Source: Bradyrhizobium sp. C9 (lineage in GTDB: Bacteria; Pseudomonadota; Alphaproteobacteria; Rhizobiales; Xanthobacteraceae). From it: 64,000 bases of DNA. Made by a program: the position numbers and the translations under genes. Shown here piece by piece: positions 25,537 to 32,970 of the stretch. The stretch covers positions 17,849 through 81,848 of the forward strand of contig NZ_NWTG01000028.1 in assembly GCF_002532045.1 (NCBI RefSeq), in the 5' to 3' direction. The notes under the pieces are model-generated. The model was given only the letters and a program-made list of their open reading frames with translations, did no database searches and was not told the origin of the DNA. How positions within the stretch are numbered: position 1 is the first letter of the stretch; every line of letters begins with the position of its first letter.

Positions 25537-27543
25537 ATGCGTATTCCGGACGGGTGTAATCGCGTGCACGAGGAGCGATCCATTCCGCGTCCGTCGCCGG
25601 AGCAAGTCGTGCTTTTCCCCGATGCAGTACAGGCAGAGCAAGCCGTTGGTCGAGCCAATCGAGACCGCTCGATAAAGTCTACGCAGAGGGCTGCTGCGGT
25701 TCCCGCTACACGCGTTCCCGTAGGACTTGAAGACCCAGGCCAGGTCCTGTTTTTGGACGTGGAGACGACCGGTCTAAGCTGGTTCTATGACGAGATCACG
25801 CTGATCGGCTGGGCGCGCAATGGCGAGTATCACGTAAATGTCGCGGGCGAGGATCCGAGCGATCTGCTCGATGCTTTGGCCGGTGCGCGCACTTTGGTGA
25901 CGTTCAACGGCACTCTCTTCGACCTTCGCTTTCTGAGGAAGAAGTTCGGGCAGATTTCACTCCCGTCTGTCCATATCGATCTCCGGTACTTATCGAAGCG
26001 GGTCGGTCTCTCAGGCGGCCAGAAGGCAATTGAAGACGAGTTGGGCATCTCTGCTCGCTCTGGAGTGGAGGGGCTCGACGGTGCTGCGGCCGTGTTGCTG
26101 TGGCACGAGTTTGTTCGCGGTGACATAGAAGCGCTGCGCCGGTTGGTAGACTACAATCGTCGTGACGTTCTCGCGATGTGTATGATCCTTGATCGAGTTG
26201 TCGATCGCCTGAACGTTCAACAGGATCTCTGGCTCAAGGACTCGCGTTTCGAGGATTGGGCTCGGCCTGCCCTCGATCAGGATCTTCCCTTGCAGCTGCC
26301 GGCCGTCCGGACGGTGCAGGTGAAGGCGCGGACGTTTAAGGCCCTCTTTGCGGGGACCCACGCTGAGAAGGCCAAAATCGTGGGTATCGACCTGACCGGA
26401 TCGGAGAAGCGTCCCTCGGGATATTGTGTTCTTGACGGTGACGTCGCCGTCACGAGCACGATCGGTCCAGATGCAGAAATGCTCGCACGCATCCTGGAAG
26501 AAAAGCCAGACTTGGTCTCTATCGACTCGCCGCTCTCGTTGCCCGAGGGGCGCTTATGGGTGAGCGACGACGATCCGGGACGTGATCAGTTCGGCATCAT
26601 GAGACGGTGCGAGCGCGAACTTAAGCGCAGGGGCATAAACGTCTATCCTTCGCTCCTGCCGAGCATGCAAAAACTGACGGAGCGGGGCATACGGCTTGCG
26701 GAGACGATCCGGCGGCATGGGATTCCTGTGATTGAGAGCTACCCTGGAGCGGCACAGGACATCATGGGTATCCCCCGAAAAGGGGCAGGCGAGCGGTATC
26801 TGAAGCAAGGGCTGGCGGAGTTCGGCATATCCGGCGGCTTCGAGACCCAAGCCGTGACCCATGATGAACTCGACGCGATCACGTCGGCCGTAGTAGGATC
26901 GTTCTTCCTTTCGGGGCAGTTTGAGGCCCTGAGCGGGCCTACAGAGGGAGCCTTGATCATTCCGGATCTGAAATCCAACGGATCATCCGGCTTGGTGGTC
27001 GGCATAAGCGGTCGCATCTGCGCCGGGAAGACAACGACGGCTCGGCTGCTGGAACGACGCGGCTTTGCGTACACCCGTTTCAGCCTCGTCATTGATGATG
27101 AGATTCGATCCCTGGGGGAGACCCCCGACCGCGCAACTCGTCAGCGGGTTGGGGAAGCGGTCCATGAGACTAAGGGGCAGCGATGGCTGTGCGAACGGGT
27201 CCTCGATCGCGTAGCCGAGAAGCCGTTTATCGTCGTCGACGGACTTCGGTTTCCTGAGGATCATGCCTTTTTCGTTGAACGATTTGGCTCCAGATTTCTT
27301 CATCTCCATGTGGACGCTCCGACCGCAGTCCGTGAGCATCGCTATGAGGAGATTGCGGAAGGAGGGCCGTCATTCGGTGACGCTGACCGCCAACCTGTAG
27401 AGGCTGAAATCGGCCAGCTATCTAACCTGGCAATGGCAACGATCGATAACGTCGGATCGATCAGAGAACTCGAAGACGCTGCAGTCCGCTTGGTGAGTGA
27501 GTACAGTCAGCAGGAGCTGCCATGCCCATCTCCGTCGTCGTAG
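25537..27543 (+). CDS. Exonuclease-DUF429-nucleotide kinase fusion protein
   Basis: A 668-residue protein with three parts. Residues 65-225 match the YprB/RNase_H_2 type DEDD 3'-5' exonuclease: Asp74 and Glu76 in LDVETTGL, Asp129 in FNGTLFDL, Asp148 in HIDLRYL and Asp210 in YNRRD. Residues 280-465 match DUF429, a predicted RNase H-fold domain (Asp285 in GIDLTGS, VSIDSPLSLP, RRCERELKRRG, ESYPGAA, THDELDAITSA). Residues 486-655 are a P-loop kinase with Walker A GRICAGKT at 492-499 and a DGLRFPED segment, resembling UPF0200/dephospho-CoA-kinase-like nucleotide kinases. The start is uncertain: ATG at 25537 lacks a ribosome site, and GTG at 25564 is an alternative. It overlaps the PurZ-like gene by 22 nt. 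Function is unknown; nuclease plus kinase suggests nucleotide or DNA processing. Confidence 0.82.
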   Translation: MRIPDGCNRVHEERSIPRPSPEQVVLFPDAVQAEQAVGRANRDRSIKSTQRAAAVPATRVPVGLEDPGQVLFLDVETTGLSWFYDEITLIGWARNGEYHVNVAGEDPSDLLDALAGARTLVTFNGTLFDLRFLRKKFGQISLPSVHIDLRYLSKRVGLSGGQKAIEDELGISARSGVEGLDGAAAVLLWHEFVRGDIEALRRLVDYNRRDVLAMCMILDRVVDRLNVQQDLWLKDSRFEDWARPALDQDLPLQLPAVRTVQVKARTFKALFAGTHAEKAKIVGIDLTGSEKRPSGYCVLDGDVAVTSTIGPDAEMLARILEEKPDLVSIDSPLSLPEGRLWVSDDDPGRDQFGIMRRCERELKRRGINVYPSLLPSMQKLTERGIRLAETIRRHGIPVIESYPGAAQDIMGIPRKGAGERYLKQGLAEFGISGGFETQAVTHDELDAITSAVVGSFFLSGQFEALSGPTEGALIIPDLKSNGSSGLVVGISGRICAGKTTTARLLERRGFAYTRFSLVIDDEIRSLGETPDRATRQRVGEAVHETKGQRWLCERVLDRVAEKPFIVVDGLRFPEDHAFFVERFGSRFLHLHVDAPTAVREHRYEEIAEGGPSFGDADRQPVEAEIGQLSNLAMATIDNVGSIRELEDAAVRLVSEYSQQELPCPSPSS

Positions 27544-28589
27544 GCGGCCAGTTCGGGTCTGAGGGAAAAGGCAAAGTTGCGCGCTGGATTGCCAACGATC
27601 GGAAGGCGGCGGCCGTTGTCCGCGTTGGCGGAACGAATTCGGGCCATACCGCGATTGGCGAAAACGGCCGGACTTGGGCGCTCAGACAACTGCCAGCCTC
27701 CATCTTGGCTCCAAATACCGTCGCCATTTTGCCGGCGGGGGCGATCATTGATCCCGAGATTTTTCTGCATGAGGTCGACGCGCTGGGGCTCGGTCCGGCT
27801 CGGGTAGTTGTCGATCCATGGGCAAGTGTCATCACTGAAGGTGATCGTGCTTCGGAGCGATCGTCTGGAATCGTCGGAGAGATTGGGTCGACAGGCTCTG
27901 GAACAGGCGCAGCGCTCGTTCGGCGAATAGCGCGACGGGCAGGGACTACGCTGGCTGGAGAGCTGGACGTTCTTAAGCCCTTCGTACGTAATTCCGCTGA
28001 GTTAATGCGGAGCATGCTCAATCAAAATCGTTGGATTGTAATCGAAGGTTCTCAAGGATTCGGGCTGTCCCTGCTTCAAGGGGGCTATTACCCGCACGCT
28101 ACCAGCCGGGACACCAGTGCCGGAACGTTCGTCGGAGAGGCAGGACTAAGCCCAATTGACGTGAAAGACATCACGCTGGTCCTGCGCGCGCACCCCATTC
28201 GAGTCGCCGGCAATTCAGGTCCACTGCCTCACGAGACGACCTGGGCGCAAATCGTCAAGAATGCCGGGTTACCAGAAGGTTACAACGAGCTCACAACAGC
28301 CACAAAAAAGGTGCGTCGCGTTGCTGAATTCGATGGCGAACTGGTGAGGCGGGCAATTGAGGTCAACAATCCCACGCGCATCATCCTGAATCATTTCGAC
28401 TACGTCGATCCTGGCGTGCGCAAGCAAGAATTTAGCGTGAAGGCGCTATCGGTCCTGAAGACAATTGAGGGCGCGATCGGCCGACAAGTTGACTTCGTTG
28501 GTACTGGGCCGGCTTCATTGGTTCGACGCGAAGAGATTGGAAATTCAGGCTTTCATCCGACGAACAAGTATTTCCGCCATTCGGATTGA
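27522..28589 (+). CDS. PurZ-like adenylosuccinate synthetase homologue
   Basis: A 355-residue protein of the PurA superfamily, about 70-80 residues shorter than bacterial PurA and close to archaeal PurA and phage PurZ in length. The catalytic Asp13 of PurA (GDEGKGK) is Ser13 here (GQFGSEGKGK); PurZ enzymes, which join aspartate to dGMP on the way to 2-aminoadenine, are known for this change. The catalytic His is kept (His42 in NSGHT). The aspartate-binding loop is TTATKKVRRV at 258-267, which I recall as PurZ-like, instead of the TTGRRRR type of PurA. AGGAG at 27512-27516 within the preceding gene is a good ribosome site, so translation is coupled. Housekeeping PurA is unlikely given Ser13, the changed loop and the mobile context. 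Confidence 0.85.
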   Translation: MPISVVVGGQFGSEGKGKVARWIANDRKAAAVVRVGGTNSGHTAIGENGRTWALRQLPASILAPNTVAILPAGAIIDPEIFLHEVDALGLGPARVVVDPWASVITEGDRASERSSGIVGEIGSTGSGTGAALVRRIARRAGTTLAGELDVLKPFVRNSAELMRSMLNQNRWIVIEGSQGFGLSLLQGGYYPHATSRDTSAGTFVGEAGLSPIDVKDITLVLRAHPIRVAGNSGPLPHETTWAQIVKNAGLPEGYNELTTATKKVRRVAEFDGELVRRAIEVNNPTRIILNHFDYVDPGVRKQEFSVKALSVLKTIEGAIGRQVDFVGTGPASLVRREEIGNSGFHPTNKYFRHSD

Positions 28590-29296
28590 GTAATTTGGTT
28601 CATGGCGGACAAGCAGTGAAGCTTGTGCTTTTCCTGCGATACAAGCCAAAAATGACGGCATGAACCTCGACGAAAGAGGAAGTGGCGAACTACTGCGGCA
28701 TTCGCAAACTTGGACGCAAATTTCGCTTCTAGGATCTCTGTTTGCTTTGCGACGGAGGCTGTTCGATTCAGGTGGTGGTAGACCAAGAGCGACTGTCCGC
28801 GTTCCCAAAATGGAAATAGCTCATCCCAAAAGACGTACTTTCCTCCCTTGGGAGAGTGTCGAGCTACCGACGGCGTTTCGAGTCCGTTGTCGGGGTCGAA
28901 AAAAACCAAATCACAGCTAGCGGTCGCGATCCATGCCTTTCGTAACCACTCGGTTCGGTGGTGCTCTCGGTCACTGCGGGGTCCGATGGTCGTGGGGTTG
29001 GAGATCGGCCTATCGAAAAAAACGGTTTCGCTAGGAAGGATGCCGGACTTCGCGATCGCCTTGACGGACCTGCTACCTTTGGAAACCAACTTTCCGAGCG
29101 CTTGGTGGAGCACTGGATCAAGGGCGTCAAAGGCAGGATCGCTAAGATAGCCGATATGACGTCCATCAGAATTGTGAGTCTCGTTGCCGTAAAGCCACCA
29201 GAGCACGCCAATCGATAGGTTCGATTCGCGTGTAAGAAGTCGCAATAGGCCGTACTTTGCGAAATCGCCAACGTCTCCAACATACCGATTTTGCAT
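28553..29296 (-). CDS. Conserved protein of unknown function with a DPDNG motif
   Basis: A 247-residue protein starting MQNRYVGDVGDFAKYGLLRLL. I know this N-terminal pattern only from uncharacterised proteins. The centre has CDLVFFDPDNGLE, which looks like motif IV of Rossmann-type methyltransferases, and then GGKYVFWDELFPFWERGQSLLVYHH. It recalls three-Cys-motif partner (TcmP) proteins, but the link is weak. Its ATG overlaps the stop of the upstream dCTP-deaminase-like gene (TAATG), so the two are coupled. Its 3' end overlaps that of the PurZ-like gene by 37 nt on the opposite strand. Confidence 0.65.
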   Translation of the reverse strand: MQNRYVGDVGDFAKYGLLRLLTRESNLSIGVLWWLYGNETHNSDGRHIGYLSDPAFDALDPVLHQALGKLVSKGSRSVKAIAKSGILPSETVFFDRPISNPTTIGPRSDREHHRTEWLRKAWIATASCDLVFFDPDNGLETPSVARHSPKGGKYVFWDELFPFWERGQSLLVYHHLNRTASVAKQTEILEAKFASKFANAAVVRHFLFRRGSCRHFWLVSQEKHKLHCLSAMNQITQSEWRKYLFVG

Positions 29297-30294
29297 TATG
29301 GAGCTTTTTTCGGTATGGCTGGTGCAGTGGGAGATTGCAACGTTAGCGTGCGGTCACCCAATTCCTTCAGACGGCGCTCCAGCTCTGTTATTCTGCTCAA
29401 TAGCTGGGATTGTTCGCGGCGCAAGGCATCATTTTCGCTGAGCGCTCTTCGCGAGTCAGCGCCTGATTGCGAACTATCTCTGACGACGGAAACAGCTAAG
29501 TTGACCAACCCCATGATTAGCCCGGCAATCGCGAGAACACCGATACTTGCAAAGAGGCGATTAGTTCGAACGGCCTTCTTTGCCGAGGAGTCGGCACTTC
29601 GAGCAAGCTCCCGAGCGTCTTTTACCGCCAAGGGAATGGAGCTCTGAATGGGATTATTTTTGCTCGCGCGCTCAAAATAAGTGGAGAACGGAACGTCAGT
29701 CTTGTGTTGCTGGATAGGAAAGAAAGCCCCCCTAGCCGCGGGCCACTTTTCCGAATTGTGGGTTGTCTTCGTAAACTCGATCCAAATGATACCTTCAGAA
29801 ATGTCTATTTCGTATTTTTTCGACGTAAGATTATGCAATGGGATGAGAAGGTCTCCGCCAAAACCTGGATCAACGAGCGGCCCAGTTCCCAACAATAAGC
29901 CTCGGTGAACGTGCTTTATCCTTAGGTTGAACCTAAGTGCGATGTAATCGGGAAGTCGGATCTTCGCTTCGATTTGCACAAATACGATCGAATTCTCAGG
30001 TAGTTCATACTTGTCGCCATCCGTCACCTCGGTGACGATCTTGCGTCCATCGTCATCCCAACGAATGAATCGTTTCGCTCTAGCTTCGTAGGAGGCCGGT
30101 TTTAGGCGGTCTTGTGTCGCATCGAATGGATGAAGGAGGCCTGCGACCCGTACATAGTCCGCGATATGCTCCGACGAAAGCAATGCAGCGGGCCAGTCAG
30201 GAAACGGGTCTCGATCTTTGAAAAATTCGGCGCGACTTCTGGCTTCGTCGTCTGTAGTTGCATAGTCGTAATCGTACGGCGGACTGTAGGGCAC
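29296..30294 (-). CDS. Membrane-anchored dCTP deaminase/dUTPase-fold protein, probably non-catalytic
   Basis: 332 residues with a GTG start preceded by GAGG. Residues of about 60-180 follow the Dcd/dUTPase trimer fold: LKPASYEARAKRF, then IRLPDYIALRFNLRIKH, then GTGPLVDPGFGGDLLIPLHN. In active Dcd the last block carries the catalytic Glu (LEFYN-type); here Pro occupies that place, and the RSS substrate motif is replaced. A single membrane helix follows (SIGVLAIAGLIMGLVNLAVSVV), then a coiled coil rich in Arg/Glu/Leu. It may bind a nucleotide or scaffold at the membrane rather than deaminate. It is the first gene of a coupled pair and is clearly AT-richer than the flanking genome. Confidence 0.72.
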   Translation of the reverse strand: MPYSPPYDYDYATTDDEARSRAEFFKDRDPFPDWPAALLSSEHIADYVRVAGLLHPFDATQDRLKPASYEARAKRFIRWDDDGRKIVTEVTDGDKYELPENSIVFVQIEAKIRLPDYIALRFNLRIKHVHRGLLLGTGPLVDPGFGGDLLIPLHNLTSKKYEIDISEGIIWIEFTKTTHNSEKWPAARGAFFPIQQHKTDVPFSTYFERASKNNPIQSSIPLAVKDARELARSADSSAKKAVRTNRLFASIGVLAIAGLIMGLVNLAVSVVRDSSQSGADSRRALSENDALRREQSQLLSRITELERRLKELGDRTLTLQSPTAPAIPKKAP

Positions 30295-30356
30295 GGTGCT
30301 TGGCCTCGTTTACCTTCCCTTGCTATTGTGGATGGCGATATTGGGGTGCATCCAAA

Positions 30357-30602
30357 ATGAACGAATACCATATTCTGTGGTTGATATCGATTTTCCTTAG
30401 TCTCCTCAGCGCAACCACAATAGTTGGTGTCGGCAGCTGGCTGTTGCACAAAGTGGTAGAGGATCTCTCGAACAGCACCTCTTTTGCCTCTTTTGTACTT
30501 CGTATATTTCGGCTCGCCCCTGGCGCGGCAACCGTTACTTTTGGTTGCGTAGTTATTTGGCGCATTGTCGATCAGTTGCTGCGGTTGAGGCTGCCGGTCT
30601 AG
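30357..30602 (+). CDS. Possible small two-helix membrane protein
   Basis: An 81-residue frame starting MNEYHILWLISIFLSLLSATT with one helix near the N-terminus and a second hydrophobic stretch (GAATVTFGCVVIWRIVDQLL) near the end. It is divergent from the Dcd-like gene, about 60 nt away. No good ribosome site is seen, and I recognise no family. It could be spurious. Confidence 0.35.
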   Translation: MNEYHILWLISIFLSLLSATTIVGVGSWLLHKVVEDLSNSTSFASFVLRIFRLAPGAATVTFGCVVIWRIVDQLLRLRLPV

Positions 30603-30827
30603 GTCGGTCGATGGAGATCGCCCGCGGAGAGCAGGCGCATCGAAGCAGCACATGCACGATGAAGTAACCGGGTTGGGGTTTAGTAAGGCCAGAACGAGTT
30701 ACCGCAAAAAAGAAAGGGGCTCCAACTTGCGCTGGAGCCCCTCAACGGTCCGGACATTGCCGGGTATGTGCCCGGACCGTAGTTCTGGGAACGACCGCTT
30801 GGGGAGGTCGCGCCCCGGGAGAACCTC
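30603..30827. other. Right edge of the accessory block
   Basis: 225 nt with no supported gene. The half nearer amtB contains two hairpins: the amtB terminator and a further inverted repeat, CGGTCCGG (30746-30753) with CCGGACCG (30772-30779). No integrase, attachment repeat or transposase is visible here or at the left edge. Confidence 0.5.
30706..30741 (-). terminator. Intrinsic terminator of the glnK-amtB operon
   Basis: A 9-bp perfect stem (30716-30724 with 30733-30741) is followed, on the minus strand, by TTTCTTTTTT. It lies about 90 nt beyond the amtB stop. Confidence 0.85.
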
Positions 30828-32276
30828 TTACATGTTGTAGGCGCGCTCCGTGTGCTCGGTGATGTCGAGGCCTTCACGCTCGGTCTCGACGTTGGCACGC
30901 AGGCCGACGATCACGTCCACGATCTTGTAGAGAATCGCCGAGCCGATGCCCGACCACACCAGCGTGGTGCCGACGCCCCAGATCTGCGAGGTCATCTGCG
31001 CCACGAAGTCGTAATCGGCAACCTTCGGCGGGATCGCGGTGTAGTCGATGATGCCGGCACCGCCGAGCGCCGGGTTGACCAGGATGCCGGTGCCGAGCGC
31101 GCCGATGATGCCGCCGACGCAGTGGACGCCGAACACATCGAGCGAGTCGTCATAGCCGAGCGCGTTCTTCACGACCGTGCAGAAGAACAGGCAGACCACG
31201 CCGACCACGAGGCCGAGCACGATGGCACCCATCGGGCCGGCGTAACCGGCCGCAGGCGTCACCGCGACGAGGCCCGCGACCGCGCCCGAGAGTGCGCCGA
31301 GCAGCGAGGGATGGCCCTTGATGATCCATTCCGCGAACATCCAGGCCAGCGCCGCCGCGGCCGTGGCCACGAAGGAGTTGGTCATGGCGAGCGCAGCGCC
31401 GCCATTGGCTTCGAGGTTCGAACCAGCGTTGAAGCCGAACCAGCCGACCCAGAGCAGCGAGGCGCCGATCATGGTCATGGTCAGCGAGTGCGGAGCCATC
31501 AGCTCCTTGCCGTAGCCGGTGCGCTTGCCGATCAGGAGCGCGCCGACGAGGCCGGCGATGCCGGCGTTGATGTGCACGACGGTGCCGCCGGCGAAGTCGA
31601 TTGCACCCTTCTTGAAGATCCAGCCCGCATCGGCATTGATCGCGTCGAGGGCGGCCTGCGCCTTCGTCTTGGCATCGCCGTCAGCCGCAGCAGCGAGCGC
31701 CTTGGCGGCATCCTGGATCGCGTCCGGGCCCGGCCAATACCAGACCATGTGCGCGATCGGGAAGTAGATCACGGTGACCCAGATCGGGATGAACAGCGCG
31801 ATCGCCGAGAACTTCATCCGCTCGGCAAAGGCGCCGACGATGAGAGCCGGCGTGATCGCGGCGAACGTCATCTGGAAGCACATATAGACGAGCTCCGAGA
31901 TGTTGGCGTCGACCGAGAAGGTCGCAGCCTTGGAGTCCGGCGTGACGCCCATCAGGAAGGCCTTGGAGAAGCCGCCGATGAAGTCGGAGCCGCCGGTGAA
32001 GGCGAGGCTGTAGCCGTAGAGGGCCCAGAGCACGGTGACGATGCAGACGGTGTAGAACACCTGCGCCAGCACCGAGAGCATGTTCTTGGAGCGGACGAGA
32101 CCGCCATAGAACAGCGCAAGGCCCGGGATGGTCATCAACAGCACCAGCACCGTCGATGTCAGCATCCAGGCATTGTCGCCCTTGTTGACGGTTGGCTCGG
32201 CGTAGGCGGCGGTTGCGGCAAAGAGGCCGACTGCGAGGGCCGCCAGTCCCGCGCCATAGGGACGCTTGAACGTCAT
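30828..32276 (-). CDS. amtB: Ammonium transporter AmtB (copy 1)
   Basis: Trimeric ammonium channel of the inner membrane. The 482-residue protein has a signal peptide (ending AAYAEP) and eleven predicted helices. The conserved pore histidines are in GGTVVHINAG and FGVHCVGGIIG. A stretch rich in Ala/Asp/Lys (AKALAAAADGDAKTKAQAAL) lengthens one periplasmic loop compared with copy 2. It lies 39 nt downstream of glnK, the standard pairing in which GlnK plugs AmtB when nitrogen is plentiful. Confidence 0.96.
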   Translation of the reverse strand: MTFKRPYGAGLAALAVGLFAATAAYAEPTVNKGDNAWMLTSTVLVLLMTIPGLALFYGGLVRSKNMLSVLAQVFYTVCIVTVLWALYGYSLAFTGGSDFIGGFSKAFLMGVTPDSKAATFSVDANISELVYMCFQMTFAAITPALIVGAFAERMKFSAIALFIPIWVTVIYFPIAHMVWYWPGPDAIQDAAKALAAAADGDAKTKAQAALDAINADAGWIFKKGAIDFAGGTVVHINAGIAGLVGALLIGKRTGYGKELMAPHSLTMTMIGASLLWVGWFGFNAGSNLEANGGAALAMTNSFVATAAAALAWMFAEWIIKGHPSLLGALSGAVAGLVAVTPAAGYAGPMGAIVLGLVVGVVCLFFCTVVKNALGYDDSLDVFGVHCVGGIIGALGTGILVNPALGGAGIIDYTAIPPKVADYDFVAQMTSQIWGVGTTLVWSGIGSAILYKIVDVIVGLRANVETEREGLDITEHTERAYNM

Positions 32277-32315
32277 GTTATTTCACTCCTGAGGTCTTAA
32301 AGGTTGAGCGCGAAA

Positions 32316-32654
32316 TCAGAGGGCCGCGGCATCGGCCTCGCCGGTGCGGATGCGCACGGCGTGCTCGAGGCTGATGACGAAGATCTTGCCGTCGCCGATC
32401 TGTCCGGTCTTGGCGGCGGAGGTGATGGCGTCGATGGTCTTGTCGACCTGGTCGGAGGCGACTGCGACCTCGATCTTGATCTTGGGCAGGAAGCTCACCG
32501 CATATTCGGCGCCGCGATAGATTTCCGTGTGGCCCTTCTGACGGCCGTACCCCTTGACTTCCGTCACCGTGAGACCGTGAACGCCAATGGCGGTCAGGGC
32601 GTCACGGACCTCTTCCAGTTTGAATGGCTTAATGATCGCCATAACAATTTTCAT
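32316..32654 (-). CDS. glnK: P-II nitrogen regulatory protein GlnK (copy 1)
   Basis: 112-residue PII signal protein that binds ATP/ADP and 2-oxoglutarate and regulates AmtB. The T-loop has the uridylylation Tyr in GYGRQKGHTEIYRGAEY (Tyr51). The C-terminal GDGKIFVISLEHAVRIRTGE holds the nucleotide-binding residues. It is co-transcribed with amtB. A sigma-54-like sequence lies about 110 nt upstream. Confidence 0.95.
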   Translation of the reverse strand: MKIVMAIIKPFKLEEVRDALTAIGVHGLTVTEVKGYGRQKGHTEIYRGAEYAVSFLPKIKIEVAVASDQVDKTIDAITSAAKTGQIGDGKIFVISLEHAVRIRTGEADAAAL

Positions 32655-32760
32655 GAGTCCTATCCCCGCTTGGGCCCGGTGCGAACGAACACCGGGAGTT
32701 TCGACTGAGGTTCACCACGCGGAGGACTTCCACTACGCGGGCACAGCCGGGACCCTTAGA

Positions 32761-32776
32761 ATCAAATGCCGTGCCA
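32761..32776 (-). promoter_or_regulatory. Candidate sigma-54 promoter for glnK-amtB copy 1
   Basis: On the minus strand the sequence reads TGGCACG-GCAT-TTGAT. The -24 element is perfect and the spacing right, but the -12 element has GA in place of the usual GC. A sigma-54/NtrC promoter is expected for this operon. The mismatch keeps confidence low. Confidence 0.35.
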
Positions 32777-32970
32777 AACGGCTCCGGTTCGCTAATGGAT
32801 TATGAATCCGGACCTTTTCCCGCATTGCGGGAGCAAGCTGCTGCTGCGCTATTCCGTCGCGCCTAAAATCTAATCAGATTGGCCTAATTCCTGAGCAAGC
32901 CAGGGTCTGGACACAATTCTGCTCAGCCGCGGTGCAGGTGCCGGTATTCAGATAAAGTAATGCCGGGCCA
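32777..32970. other. Remainder of the glnK-clpP intergenic region
   Basis: The glnK-clpP gap (32655-32970, 316 nt) holds no supported gene. Besides the candidate sigma-54 promoter there is an inverted repeat AATCT-AATC-AGATT at 32867-32880 and a CCCGC/GCGGG hairpin at 32819-32831 without a T-run. Confidence 0.4.

Noticed and set aside
27522..28589. Housekeeping adenylosuccinate synthetase PurA
   Set aside because: The catalytic Asp is Ser, the aspartate-binding loop differs, the protein is short, and it is coupled to an accessory fusion gene. A normal purA is expected elsewhere in the genome.
29296..30294. Active dCTP deaminase
   Set aside because: The catalytic Glu and the RSS motif are not present at the aligned places, and a membrane helix with coiled coil is attached.
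25122..30827. Prophage or integrative element with integrase
   Set aside because: No integrase, transposase, phage structural gene or flanking attachment repeat is visible; the block is accessory, but its way of entry is not shown.
30852..32300. 482-codon plus frame opposite amtB copy 1
   Set aside because: Antisense to a clear ammonium channel; composition is Glu/Asp/Arg/His-rich shadow sequence.
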